Shown: one piece after another, positions 11,972 through 21,937 of the stretch
How the letters are laid out: each line of letters starts with the position of its first letter
Numbering within the stretch: the stretch's first letter is position 1
DNA from: Symsagittifera roscoffensis
Lineage: Eukaryota > Xenacoelomorpha > Acoela > Convolutidae
DNA: 64,000 bases
Direction of reading: 5' to 3'
Assembly: GCF_963678635.1 (NCBI RefSeq)
Contig: NC_087062.1
Location: 29,724,833 to 29,788,832 of the forward strand
Notes under the pieces: generated by a model
The model's database searches: none
Seen by the model: only the letters and a program-made list of their open reading frames with translations
What the model was told of the DNA's origin: nothing
Position numbers and translations under genes: made by a program

Positions 11972-12199
11972 TTAATTCGCGGAGTGCGTACTCTTTTGGA
12001 TAATAAAATAAAGGTTGTTTCGGTGTTGTATGATTTCTTTCTTGCTGGAGTCAGTAAGTTTGTATGTTACTTCAGTAGATTTATCATTTATTTGAAATGG
12101 TTCTTTTCGAAGTGGTTGTAGTTTTTTGGATATTCCTTTTTGGGTATTAAAATTGGGTATTAAAACAAATGTTCCAATTTTTAAATCGGTAGCTGGCAT
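11972..12199 (-). pseudogene. Integrase C-terminal domain fragment of the provirus
   Basis: This 75-residue frame begins MPATDLKIGTFVLIPNFN and continues with LQPLRKEPFQI, then a YKL strand. It matches the integrase C-terminal domain, where a G-x-x-V-L-I strand is followed by a G-P-F/Y element. Here the glycine is replaced by Glu (KEPF). It sits in a different frame from the catalytic core, with about 180 bp of disrupted sequence between them. Confidence 0.6.
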
Positions 12200-12382
12200 G
12201 AAGCGTTAATTAATTTGGTTGCTTATATTTTGCCTTTGTAACAATTTCTCTGTTACTTTTTGGTATATTTCATTATGTTTTTTATTTCTATTTAAAATCA
12301 ATTCGGCATGTGTACCGGAAGCGAATTCTAAAATTTGTGGATGATGGAAATGGTCTTCATCATGAGTATGTAATGGTAGGTT

Positions 12383-12874
12383 CTAACAAATTGAATCTTT
12401 GTTTGGTTGACAATATCCTTGTGTATTTTTATGTGCATTCGCTGTGAACATAATTGGTTTTCGTGGCTTTTGATTAAAAACCGTTTCGTATGGTGACATT
12501 CCTAAGGTTGTTGTAATTTGTGAATTATAAGATAGGGGAAATAATTTTACATCTGCTGACCATTCAGTGTATCGTGTATCAATTCCATTAATGATGCATC
12601 TGAGATATTCTGGTAGTGAACGGTTCATACCTTCGACTAATCCATTCGTCCAAGGTGCATGAGATGTACGTGGCTTATGTTTGATGTTATACAGGTGGCA
12701 TAATGTGATGATTTCATTGTTTATGAATTCTGTACCATTATCTGTAACTAGTATTTCGGGTAATCCGAATTTAGCTTTCCAATGTTCGTAGAGTGTTGTG
12801 TATGCGTAATATGCATTACAATGTGGTACTGGGTTGAGTGCTACGTAGTGTGTTAATGCATCAACAATGACCAT
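12383..12874 (-). pseudogene. Integrase catalytic core of the provirus
   Basis: This 163-residue frame carries the DDE core. It contains TDNGTEF (second Asp) and TNGLVEGMNR (Glu), separated by 35 residues, the standard D-x35-E spacing of retroviral-type integrases. The strand MVIVDALTHYVALNPV follows the position of the first Asp, which lies in the adjoining frame near 12911. An F-N-Q-K-P-R-K-P motif follows. Fragmentation across frames with 12911-13165 indicates decay. Confidence 0.8.
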
Positions 12875-12910
12875 TATTTACGAGTTTCCTTCTAAGGATA
12901 GTGAAATTTG

Positions 12911-13165
12911 TCATTTTGTGTCAAATGAAATTCTATGATTGAAATATAGACTTTGTCCTTTAAAGTCTTGTTTTAGTGCAATTTGTTTTTGATTTGGATA
13001 AGATTTATTTTGTTGACATAATATGCAATCGTTGCATAAAACTTTAATCCAAATTGGTGCATTTGAGAAGTAAAAATTTTGTGTAAAATTTGAATATGTC
13101 TTCTCTGATCCGGAGTCTCCTGTTGTATTTTTTGTGTGAGATATGTTGAATGCTATCAAAATCAT
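12911..13165 (-). pseudogene. Integrase N-terminal zinc-binding domain of the provirus
   Basis: The frame contains NISHTKNTTGDSGSEK, then CNDCILCQQNK. This is the HHCC module, but the expected second His (G-H-S-G) reads G-D-S-G here, so zinc binding is probably lost in this copy. The C-terminus (FNHRISFDTK) is where the first catalytic Asp of the core is expected. Confidence 0.65.
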
Positions 13166-13186
13166 ACTGAGGGGGAGACCGGGTAC

Positions 13187-13567
13187 TTAAAAATCGGATG
13201 TATTATATTCTAAAAGATCTGTATTTTCATTTATAGTAGTATTATTGAAATTTCTAAAATATCGGATGAGTGTTTTGCTTCCTAATATCGTTGTATCAGC
13301 TTTTGCTGGCTTTGTTTTATATTTGTATATATTGTGCCATGATTTCAGTTGTCTAATAATAGGGTCAAAACTTTGGTAATTTTGCATTAATAGTAGCGTA
13401 ATTTTTTCTATTGGTGGTAAAAAAATATTTTCAACTTCTATTTTTGATAGGGGAATTTTGTCGAGTGGGTCATGAAGGTTAAAAAATTGATTTACTGTAT
13501 AATTTAAATCAGTTGTCGCTGGTCCTGACAAATTAATAATGTCAGTTAAATTTTCTTTTTCTATCAA
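13187..13567 (-). pseudogene. RNase H-integrase linker region of the provirus
   Basis: A 126-residue frame lies between the RT/RNase H and integrase frames. It has no catalytic motif. It contains the helical stretch LLLMQNYQSFDPIIRQLKSW, typical of the connection before the integrase zinc domain. It is placed by position; 13568-13779 between it and RNase H is coding-like but broken. Confidence 0.45.
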
Positions 13568-13779
13568 TGGGAAAGGATCTTTTTTGTGTGGCCGTTGTTT
13601 TATTGTCTTGTGCTGAGTATTATTTTTTATCCAATGTGAATATGGGATTGGTTTAAATGTGGCTGTTCCTAATAAATCGACTTCATAGTGATTATTTTGT
13701 CAATCTAAATAAAGTGGAAAAAGTTGTAAATTATTTATCTGTGATTGATCTATATCTGTTTTTTCTGCATATTTACATT

Positions 13780-15276
13780 CTAGTCGTGGTGATGTTTCGT
13801 TTTTTTTTTAAGATAAAATTTAATATTTTGTGGTATTTCAACTGTAGTTTTTCGTGTGAGTAATTCAGGTGGTGTATTTCTACTTAGTGTATCTGGTAAT
13901 GCTAGATTTTTTCCTGCTGTCCAAACTATATGTAAGTTTGGAAATTTCACTAAAATTAATTGAAATCTGTAAACTCGATGGTTTGGGTTCGATTTTTGTG
14001 TAAAAAGAAATATAATCGGTTTGTGATCTGTGAATAGAACTGTTGGATGTTTTGATCCAAGTATCAGAAATTCATATTCTGTAAGTGTGTATATTATAGC
14101 TGTGCATTCTCTCATGAGTGTAGAGGGTCGTAGTTCGGCTCGTGTAAATAAGCGAGAGTTTGCTGATATTAAATTCATCTTATTTGTTCCACTGTGTGAT
14201 TGTAGTAATGCTGCGCCGATGCCAAAATTCGAAGCATCGCACATTGCATAAAATGGTTGATTTGGATCTGGGACTGTATTTGATATTTGTTCTGTTAGCA
14301 ATTTTTTAATTTCGTCAAATCGTGTTTGATGTTCAGAAGTCCATTCAAAGTTGTTTTGTTGTCTAAGGATGTTATAGAAAGGTCTTAAGTATAATTGCAT
14401 TTTGTATACATATTTACTGAGAAAATTTAACATTCCAAGAAATTCTTGGATTTTCTTTTTGTTGGTAGTTGGTTGAAATTTTTGAATTGCATCTATGCGT
14501 GATTTTAATGGAGTTCTAGTGTTTCTTTCAATAATATGTCCAAGAAACTTTACACGTGTTAGAAAAAAATGTGATTTACCTGGGGCTGCTTTCATATTTT
14601 CATCTTTGAGTATTTGATGATACTGTTCCGAAATTATAAACATTTCATCTTTAGTTTGTGATTGCATGAAAACATCGTCTAAGTATGTGATTGCATTTTT
14701 CTTGAGTATAAGTGGTCTAAAGATTTTACTCATAAAAACTGAAAAAGCTGCTGGTCCTATGGATTTTCGATAAAATAATCTGTTGAATTCGTATTGTTGA
14801 TTTCCAATAACGAATTGTGTTAATCGTCGTGACTGTTCATCTAATGGCTTTTGATTATATGCACTATTCATGTCTGCGGTTGTGAAATGTTTACCATTTA
14901 TTTTTGTTAAAATTACCTGAATTGGTTCTATGGGCCAATTACATTTAGGTTTATCAATTAGGAAATTGAGATATCTAGCGTCTAGAACAATTTTTAGTGA
15001 TTCTTCTTTAGCTAGGATGATAACTGGGTTGATAAAACTGTTACCTTTTGGTTGTTCTTCTTTATTAACTGGAGATAAAATTTCATATTGTTCTAAAATG
15101 TCAAGTAGTCTATTTACTTTATCTTGTAAGTGTATTGGTACTTTGCTTGCTCTTTGTTTTTTGAAAATTGCGTCAGGTTTTAAAGGTAAATGTAGTGGTG
15201 AACTAATTTTTCCGATATCAAATTTTGATGTTGCATAAACTGTTGGATATTTTAGTAACAGTTTAGCTAATTTTTT
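13780..15276 (-). CDS. Reverse transcriptase and RNase H of the 18.6 kb provirus
   Basis: The frame is open from about 15276 down to 13780, roughly 500 codons without a stop. The first ATG (14871) is internal, so no start codon is expected and the protein is released from a polyprotein. Motifs in order: NSFINPVIILAKE and VLDARYLN (fingers), TADMNSAYNQ (first catalytic Asp), LFYRKSIGPAAFSVFM, YLDDVFMQS (catalytic Y-x-D-D), then the thumb and the RNase H start FYAMCDASNFGIGAAL. The catalytic set looks intact. The frame breaks from the protease frame in an A6 run near 15271-15276, where loss of one A would join the frames. A homopolymer indel explains this better than programmed frameshifting. 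Confidence 0.88.
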   Translation of the reverse strand, partial: KKLAKLLLKYPTVYATSKFDIGKISSPLHLPLKPDAIFKKQRASKVPIHLQDKVNRLLDILEQYEILSPVNKEEQPKGNSFINPVIILAKEESLKIVLDARYLNFLIDKPKCNWPIEPIQVILTKINGKHFTTADMNSAYNQKPLDEQSRRLTQFVIGNQQYEFNRLFYRKSIGPAAFSVFMSKIFRPLILKKNAITYLDDVFMQSQTKDEMFIISEQYHQILKDENMKAAPGKSHFFLTRVKFLGHIIERNTRTPLKSRIDAIQKFQPTTNKKKIQEFLGMLNFLSKYVYKMQLYLRPFYNILRQQNNFEWTSEHQTRFDEIKKLLTEQISNTVPDPNQPFYAMCDASNFGIGAALLQSHSGTNKMNLISANSRLFTRAELRPSTLMRECTAIIYTLTEYEFLILGSKHPTVLFTDHKPIIFLFTQKSNPNHRVYRFQLILVKFPNLHIVWTAGKNLALPDTLSRNTPPELLTRKTTVEIPQNIKFYLKKKTKHHHD

Positions 15277-16210
15277 CGAATTCGTTTTGTGTTATTTGAG
15301 AATGTTGAAAATTAAACATTGTTAGAAATTTTTGCTGTTCTTCGGTATAATGCGATTTTTTAAACCTTGGTTTAAAATATGGTCTTTTTGTGAAATAATC
15401 CGTGTTTCGTTTTTCATTGCTTATTATGTTGTTTATTGATAATTCTTCATCCAGAATTGTTGACTGACATATATCTAGTAACTGTAGTATATTATTGACT
15501 CGATATGCTACTTCATTTGTGGGTGAAGTTGTAGCATCTATTTTACAGCATCCTAAGAGTCCTAGAGGTAATGTTATCTGATATGGTGAATTATTATATA
15601 CGTGTAATGAAATAATGTCCGAGTTTGAGTTTTTCATATATTTTATGGATGAAATTGTTATTCGGAAAAATTTATGGATAGGTTTGAATTCGAGGTCTGA
15701 CATAAAAAGTTGTTGTTTGTTTTGGTTTTTATCATATTGGTGAACTTGTTTGATTGAAAAGTTATCTACATTTCCCGATAGCGGTTTCAGATATTTTCGT
15801 TGCTGGTTGTATATAGGATAGAATTTAGAAAAAAATGGTGGTTGTTTGTTTAATCTTTTTAAAAATGTTAAGGATGTTTTTTTTATCCTTGTGTACTTAT
15901 CTTTTATATGAAGTTTACTATTTAAAATATTTATTGCGGGAATATACTTAGTTATAAATGGTATGCCAAGGATATTGTGTTTTATATCTGTTATGTGGAA
16001 TGTTTGCTTAAATGGTTTGTTTAAGATTTTGTTTTGTTCCATTGTTCTCGTGGGAACTAGGAAAAGTTGGATTTTTCCATAATTTACTAATGTTGAGCCT
16101 TGTGCTGTTGCTAATTTGCTGGTTGTCTGAATAGATGCTAGGGTTGGATGTAATGTTTAAATTTCATTCCAAGTGGGAATATTAATTATATTTGATTCTG
16201 CTCCTGAGTC
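15263..16210 (-). pseudogene. Retropepsin-type protease and downstream region of the provirus
   Basis: On the minus strand LLDSGAESNIINI is encoded around 16172-16216, with the D-S-G-A active site at 16199-16210. A 259-residue frame (15263-16042) follows, containing the flap/substrate-side strand region DIKHNILGIPFITKYIPAIN (I-L-G is the usual protease C-terminal motif). The active-site region and this frame are not continuous; an A7 run near 16217 and further changes break them. The residues after about 90 form the connector to RT. Confidence 0.7.
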
Positions 16211-16723
16211 TAGTAAAAAAATTTATTTCAAGATCTGGTGGTTGAAACTCTTTACTTTTTGGACTTTCTAAGAGAAATGGAATTGTCTAAATTTTTTCTC
16301 TTGGTAGGTCTTTTTGTACATTTTGATATATGTGGTTTGTACTTGAGTTTTGTACATTGTCTTTTTCGGGTTTAATTACAGTGTTAATTCTATTTACTTC
16401 TTGTTCAACTGGTACATTATTACTATTAGGTGTAGTGTAGTAACTGTGGAGGAGTTCCAATTGATTTTCGTAAATATGTGAAGTAAAGGGATGTTCATAT
16501 ATGATAGGTTCGTAATCATTATCAGCTGTGATCATATTAACTGAGATAGTATTATTTGTATCACTTTCGCTGTCTGTTGATTCACAATTAATGTGATTTA
16601 ATTGTAATTCTGTACTTTCTGTATCATCGATGCCAGAGGGTCTGAATTTGTTTCTTCAGTTGTTTGTACTTGATTAATTTGTCTTTGATGTTTCGGTGTA
16701 TTGCTTCTACACCTGTATTGCTT

Positions 16724-17281
16724 CTACACCTGATAATTATTTCTATGAGGGGATTGAGAATAATTCCTTTGCTGATTGTTATAGTTTGGGTTCCTATTCT
16801 GTGAATTATTTCGTGATCTATTGTGATAGTTATTGTTATTTGTTCGTTGATAATTGGGTCTGTTGTATGAATTTTTTCTTGATCTATCGTTTTGGTAACG
16901 TTTATTTCGATTATTGGAATAGTTTCTATTCCTATTGGTTGAATAGTTTTTGTTTCTATTGTATGATGAGTTTCGTAGTCTATCGTTCGAATAGTGTCTA
17001 TTCCTAGAATTTGAATGGGAACTGGTATCAAAAAATTCTGTTCTGTTTGAATTTGATCGTGAATGGTTATTTCTATACTGATTATTTTGGCTATTTGATC
17101 GACTATATCTATTTTGTGAGAAATTTCCTGAATTCCTTTGTTCTGGTGATCTACCTCTAAAATTAGGATTATAGGGTGATTGATTTCTTGAGTAAATTGA
17201 ATTATTTGGAAGTGGTTTACCAGAGCTATTGTTATTATGTATATTTGGATGGTTTACCTTTGAAGTTTGGGTTTTTCTCAT
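16724..17281 (-). CDS. Basic Arg/Asn/Ser-rich nucleocapsid-like ORF of the provirus (185 aa)
   Basis: A 185-residue frame is dominated by Arg, Asn, Ser and Tyr (repeated N-R-N-R-N-Y-S-N-type runs) and has no CCHC zinc knuckle. Its position after gag and before protease, with strong basic charge, points to an RNA-binding nucleocapsid domain. It overlaps the end of the gag frame by 47 nt and lies one base forward (+1) of it, so Gag-NC-Pol would need a +1 shift within the overlap. Ty3-type elements do use +1 frameshifting. A decay indel is the alternative. Confidence 0.6.
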   Translation of the reverse strand: MRKTQTSKVNHPNIHNNNSSGKPLPNNSIYSRNQSPYNPNFRGRSPEQRNSGNFSQNRYSRSNSQNNQYRNNHSRSNSNRTEFFDTSSHSNSRNRHYSNDRLRNSSYNRNKNYSTNRNRNYSNNRNKRYQNDRSRKNSYNRPNYQRTNNNNYHNRSRNNSQNRNPNYNNQQRNYSQSPHRNNYQV

Positions 17282-19778
17282 ATATGTTTAAAATTTCAGT
17301 GATTTTTTCAGTTAGGTCTACATCTGAATCTTGTATGTTGTTTATATGTGTAGTATTTGTTTCGATTCTATTGACGTATTGTAGTTTAAGATTTTCTGTT
17401 TCTTCGAGTTTCACTGTGATTTCAGCTTGTTCGAGTTTATCAACTAGTTTTCTAAAATCTAAACCTGGTTTTCGAATTGAAGAGGGATGTGATGCTCTCT
17501 TTTTAATAGCTATTTTCCTTAATTGGGGTGTTAGAGTCATCATTAAAATTTCTGTCATTTTCGTGCTTTTATAATCACGGATGTTAAGTGAAAATGTTTT
17601 TCGAACTAGTGTTTCAATTCGAACTGCCAATTGTTTAATTGTTTCGTTTGGTAGTCTACGAATTTCGTTACATAAAACTCTTTGATGTTGTTTGTTTCTT
17701 TCAGAGTCAAATATTTTTGAAAATTCTTGTGTGAATCTTTTCCAATCTGTTTTTATTTCTATACGTAAAACTGAAAACCATTTCTGAGCTGCGCCATCAA
17801 GTGTTGTTTGTATTAACGCTGTGCGTCTATGTATCCAATTTTGGTGAAGTGGCGTATTAATTGGTTCAGGTCCTATATTTAAAACTAGATTTGCTGTGAC
17901 TGCATTTAAATAATCTTCTACGGAGTATTCAGGGTCTGTACCTGTAAATACCATAAATGGTTTATTTGATGTTATTGATGATCCACCCATTAGGTATGGG
18001 TTCATTGTCATTTGTAGTGATTCAGCGGCATTTGGCAATTGTGAAAAAATTGTGAGTTGATTTTGTGTTATTTCGTGTTGTTGTAAATAATACGGTAATT
18101 GTATTTCATTTTGCATTTGAGTTGGTTGATAAGAGTGCAAAATGGTTGGGTTTTGTGATTGTACTAGTTGATAGGATTGTGTGCTTGGTTGATTTTTTAT
18201 GTTCATCGGTTGATAGCTTTGTATATTAGCTAAATTTTGTGGGTGATATTTTGTATTTTGAGATACTTGATTTTGTCGAGGTTTTTGTGTACGATATTCT
18301 TTTGTGTACGGTGCAAAAATATCTGGTTGATAATAATCGTCATCGTCTGATGATAAATAGTTTGATGTGTGATATGGTGTTTGTTGTTTATTCCTATTTT
18401 GTTGGAAAAATGGAAAACTTTCACTGTGACCTTGAGAAGGATGTGAATAGTCATGAAAATTTAATGAATTTGTTGATGTCATTAAAAAATTCGACTTTTG
18501 TGAAAATAAATGATTTTGTTTTTGTATACGGGGAGGATGAGTTGTTTTCGATGGATTTACATAATTATAATTGTGTTCTGCGAAATTACTTTTAGTAAAT
18601 GTTCTTTGTGTGTGAGTTGGTTTAGTCATTGGTCTATATGTTTGATAATCCATTTGTGAATATTTTGGAGCAAACGAGGGTTTAACCGTAGATTGTAATG
18701 TTACTTGTGGTAAAGTTTGATTTTTAGTTTTTGGTGTTGTAAGGTTTAGATGTATTGGTGAAATACTTTGTTGTGTAGTTGTTACTATTGTTTCAACTAC
18801 CTCTTCATTTACGAAATGTGATGGTGTTTGAATATCTTGTTGTGTAAAATTTCTAGTTACATTCAAATTTTCTTGTTGTACAAGGGTTGAATTTAAGCTA
18901 TTATTTTGTCTTCTATCAAGTAAAAATGAATTATAGTTTAAAGGTGTTGCATCTATTGTAAGTGGAAATACCTTTACATAATTTTTGTGAATAGAAACTG
19001 TAATGATTGCTTGATTTGAGATGTCTATTGGTATGTTCAGAAATAATGGATGAGACCATTCAGGGTCCCAAATATAGTCTGATTGTTCTGCAATGACAGT
19101 GTCGTCATTGGTACTTTGAGGTCTGAAAATTTTTCTGGCTCGTGCAATTAAATCAATATTATGTGCAAAATAATCAATAATGAACCATGCTAAGATTTTT
19201 TGTAAATCGTGTTTAACGTTTCGTGAAATTTCGTTGCTTGTAAAAGTTTCACGGATTGTGTTTAAAAATGTTAAAAATGCGGCAATTTCATTTCTTACTT
19301 TCGTGTGTCTTGATGTTTGTACTGGTGATGTACTGTCAGTTCCTATATGTTCTAGTATAGATACATAACTATATATTAGTGAAAAAACATCGTTGGTGAA
19401 TATTGAGTTTGCTCTCTGTGAATTTTGGTGTTGTATATTTTTAATGTTTTCTGTGAATACTTTTGAAAATTCTATGTCGACATCGTCTGTTTGAATAACA
19501 TGTTTGCTTTGATATCTACTGTCTGTGCTGATTTCTATGGTGTAGATTCCAGATGGTTGTGTTAGGTTACATATTCCTTTTAAATAATGATCGATAATTT
19601 GTCTTTTGATTTTTACTTCTGGGAATTCTGCTGTACATGGGCTAATTCCTTGTTCGAAAACATTTGCAATTAATTTAGTACAAAATTGTCTTTGTTCTCT
19701 ATCTTCAGTGAGTGAAATTTTGATGAAAGGGAAAACAGAGTTTTCGTCTGGAGTTTCATCAAATGGTCTTTGGCTCAT
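17235..19778 (-). CDS. Gag of the 18.6 kb provirus (847 aa)
   Basis: This is an intact 847-codon frame. Residues 1 to about 280 are ordered and of unknown fold. About 290-590 is Gln/Asn/Thr/Pro-rich and low-complexity. About 600-810 is a retrotransposon capsid domain, with FTGTDPEYSVEDYLNAV, TLDGAAQKWF, W-K-R-F-T-Q-E-F-S-K-I-F-D, and a basic helix-rich end. G-A-A-x-x-W-F and F-x-x-x-F are the hallmark gag capsid strands and helices of Ty3/gypsy. No zinc knuckle is present in this frame. The start is the first ATG after upstream stops. The following basic ORF is in the +1 frame. Confidence 0.82.
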   Translation of the reverse strand: MSQRPFDETPDENSVFPFIKISLTEDREQRQFCTKLIANVFEQGISPCTAEFPEVKIKRQIIDHYLKGICNLTQPSGIYTIEISTDSRYQSKHVIQTDDVDIEFSKVFTENIKNIQHQNSQRANSIFTNDVFSLIYSYVSILEHIGTDSTSPVQTSRHTKVRNEIAAFLTFLNTIRETFTSNEISRNVKHDLQKILAWFIIDYFAHNIDLIARARKIFRPQSTNDDTVIAEQSDYIWDPEWSHPLFLNIPIDISNQAIITVSIHKNYVKVFPLTIDATPLNYNSFLLDRRQNNSLNSTLVQQENLNVTRNFTQQDIQTPSHFVNEEVVETIVTTTQQSISPIHLNLTTPKTKNQTLPQVTLQSTVKPSFAPKYSQMDYQTYRPMTKPTHTQRTFTKSNFAEHNYNYVNPSKTTHPPRIQKQNHLFSQKSNFLMTSTNSLNFHDYSHPSQGHSESFPFFQQNRNKQQTPYHTSNYLSSDDDDYYQPDIFAPYTKEYRTQKPRQNQVSQNTKYHPQNLANIQSYQPMNIKNQPSTQSYQLVQSQNPTILHSYQPTQMQNEIQLPYYLQQHEITQNQLTIFSQLPNAAESLQMTMNPYLMGGSSITSNKPFMVFTGTDPEYSVEDYLNAVTANLVLNIGPEPINTPLHQNWIHRRTALIQTTLDGAAQKWFSVLRIEIKTDWKRFTQEFSKIFDSERNKQHQRVLCNEIRRLPNETIKQLAVRIETLVRKTFSLNIRDYKSTKMTEILMMTLTPQLRKIAIKKRASHPSSIRKPGLDFRKLVDKLEQAEITVKLEETENLKLQYVNRIETNTTHINNIQDSDVDLTEKITEILNIYEKNPNFKGKPSKYT

Positions 19779-19832
19779 GTTTTCGTTTTGTAACTGTCAG
19801 TGCGTAATGTTCAATGTGTCTGATTGGTTGAT

Positions 19833-20219
19833 TCAATTGTATAAACGTACTGGTTTATTTTTGTTTATCTTTTTTATTCTTCTTTTTCCTTGTATTGATG
19901 AATCTGATGTGGCTTCTGAATCGGAAAAATATAATTGGTCGTGAACTAGGTAGTTTTTATTTACTGTTTCTTTTAGTTTGCAAAGTGCATCTAAATTACT
20001 GACTTCTGATTCGGAGACTGCGTTTCTTCGCTTTGAAAATCTTCTCCGTATAATTTGTCTTTGTTCACTTATAATTTTTCTTTTTATTGTTTGTCTTTTT
20101 GTTCGAATATATCCAATTGTTTGTTTGTGCGGTGTGATTACGAGACCATATGTTTCGTTATTTATTTCGCAATTGTGTAGTACGATTGTTTGTTTATTTC
20201 CTAAATTGTTCAGTGACAT
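19833..20219 (-). CDS. Small basic ORF upstream of gag (128 aa)
   Basis: A 128-residue frame lies 54 bp before the gag ATG on the same strand. It is rich in Lys and Arg (KRQTIKRKIISEQRQIIRRR) and has an acidic Ser-rich stretch near the C-terminus (DSEATSDSSIQ). It is not recognised. Its separate frame and location before gag suggest an accessory product or an upstream regulatory ORF of the provirus. It could also be an N-terminal gag extension cut off by an indel. Confidence 0.4.
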   Translation of the reverse strand: MSLNNLGNKQTIVLHNCEINNETYGLVITPHKQTIGYIRTKRQTIKRKIISEQRQIIRRRFSKRRNAVSESEVSNLDALCKLKETVNKNYLVHDQLYFSDSEATSDSSIQGKRRIKKINKNKPVRLYN

Positions 20220-21526
20220 AAGGTTTAGGATGAAGGGTGCAAGGTTTTTATTAGTGAATATAATCTCCTAGACTGTTAGTCCTTACGAATTTTTGGTAAG
20301 CTTATTTTGGATCTTTGTATTCAGGGTTGAAGAGAAAAGTATATCGATTCCGGAGAATGACTGTTACTTTCTCGTGACTATTCTAAGTTAATGTGTTAAC
20401 TTACTTAATCTTACTTAGGGGTAGTGATTGTGTTCAAGGGTTGGAGAATAGTAAATCGATCCACAAGGTTCAGGTATAATTAGAACGCGAGTAGTTCGTT
20501 AGGTACTATTTTAAACTTACTAAGATTTAAGGTTTAGCCTGGGTCAGGTAAGAGGAGGGGTCAAGTGAAGGATGAATAACCGAAGTTCTTCACTGTTTAG
20601 CCTAATTAGAATGGTTAGAGTGATTTGAAAAGTTTCTATTAGTCCTGCGTCTTGAAAAGGGTTGGATAGTGAATCGATGTTTGAGGTCGTTAGACACTTT
20701 ATTATTAGGGTGGGGGAGAACAAAATTGTTCTATTTGATCCAAGGATAAGCCTTGATGATCAGGTATAAATTTTATTGGTATAAAATGAATTAACTTAGG
20801 TATTTTAGGAGATCCACGGAAAGCCTTGATGATCTATATTTAAGGTGTAGAGAAATTTAAGTGAAATATAGATTAAACTTAGAAAAAGCCTTTTAAAATA
20901 ATTTTAGATTTTATTTGATGGAAAATTTTAGTTTTTAATGAGGTTAGTAGTTTTATGATTGCTATTATGTTTAGATGATGAAGCTGAGATGACCCGATGA
21001 TTTATATATACTAACAATTTATGATCATATTAACTAATTTTTATTTTCCTTTTAATAAAGATATTTTTCAGATATCTTTTTGAATCTTACTGCAGATTTG
21101 GAGGAAACAATTTGAGATTTTTTATCAATCGTTATTGTGCAATAGTAAATTTTATATAGCGCCTGAAATAATCATTGAAGATTTGTCTTCAAGGTTTCAT
21201 GTTTGCAAACGAGAATCTAAATTCATTGCTTGTAAAATTCTAAATATAAAAGTTTGTTTTGGCTTTCGCCGTACGACCATGAAACTTAATGGTAAGTTTC
21301 TTCGTAGTCGTAGATCGTCTCTTGTCCGAGGTCTTCTTCCAATACCTGGTAGCTCTAGTATTGTGCGGAATAGCGGCTCTGATCTATTGAGTCGTAGAGA
21401 TATTTCAATTAAATTATTATCATGTAATATTTCGGAAAAGTTTTTTGTCTATTTCTAATCTATCTTGTTAGTTCTAAACTAATTTTGTTTTTTAAGGACT
21501 TATTCGAGACTTATGGTCGCACCAGT
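20220..21526 (-). other. 5' leader of the 18.6 kb provirus
   Basis: This untranslated-looking leader lies between the 5' LTR and the first ORF. It holds imperfect repeats: GTTGGAGAATAGTAAATCGAT near 20440 and GGTTGGATAGTGAATCGATG near 20660, plus GATCCA(C/A)GGAAAGCC/AAGCCTTGATGAT motifs near 20740-20840. These could be packaging or structural RNA signals. No conserved ORF is seen. Confidence 0.45.
21511..21524 (-). promoter_or_regulatory. Candidate primer-binding site of the 18.6 kb provirus
   Basis: Two bases inside the 5' LTR the minus strand reads TGGTGCGACCATAA. The leading TGG is expected to pair with a tRNA 3' CCA end. I cannot match the remainder to a particular tRNA. Confidence 0.45.
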
Positions 21527-21937
21527 CGAGTTAGGACCGAAGTGTAACTCATAGAGTAATTTCGGATAGGGTACACCGTCTGCTCGTCACGCTATCTTAT
21601 TTTCGGCCGGATAGATTCGTGCAACTTCTTAGTCTAATACCGATCCTAATCTTACTCTTATATCTACTAGTCTCAGGGTGTTTAACTAGTCTCTGCTAGG
21701 CTCAATAGATCTAGAGTATACTGGCTTGTTGCGATTGCTATAAGGCCTCTTGGAGAGGTAACTAATTTCTAAGTTTGAATTCAAATCTCTGGTGCTGAAA
21801 TTACAAGTAATTTCGGCACTTACAAATAAGTGGGTTGTTAGTTAAATGGATCATGATTGGTTAATATTAAATATTTTATAGTGATAAAAAATCCAATTTA
21901 AAACCAATAATAAAAATATAGTTTAGATCTGGTTCCA
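21527..21937 (-). repeat. 5' LTR of the 18.6 kb provirus
   Basis: This 411 bp copy matches 3303-3714. Its left terminal base is C where the other copy has T, so the TG terminus is mutated to CG on this side. The right end is GGTTCCA. It lies upstream of gag in the minus orientation, so it should hold the promoter. Confidence 0.88.

Larger units (their letters stand above)
3303..21937 (-). mobile_element. 18.6 kb Ty3/gypsy-like LTR provirus with envelope-like region (minus strand)
   Basis: Two long direct repeats (3303-3714 and 21527-21937) flank a minus-strand series. From high to low coordinates it runs: small basic ORF, gag, NC-like ORF, protease, RT/RNase H, integrase, then about 6 kb of Pro/Ser/Thr-rich and cysteine-containing envelope-like sequence. 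The pol order PR-RT-RH-IN is that of Ty3/gypsy (Metaviridae), not Ty1/copia. Several frames are broken, so this copy is probably not autonomous. Flanking bases (GTAC to the left, CTAC to the right) would be a 4-bp target duplication with one mismatch. The two LTRs differ at only a modest number of positions, suggesting a fairly recent insertion. Confidence 0.85.

Noticed and set aside
21511-21524. Assignment of a specific primer tRNA for the 18.6 kb provirus
   Set aside because: Only TGG plus partial pairing can be argued; the full sequence did not fit a tRNA end that I could recall with confidence.
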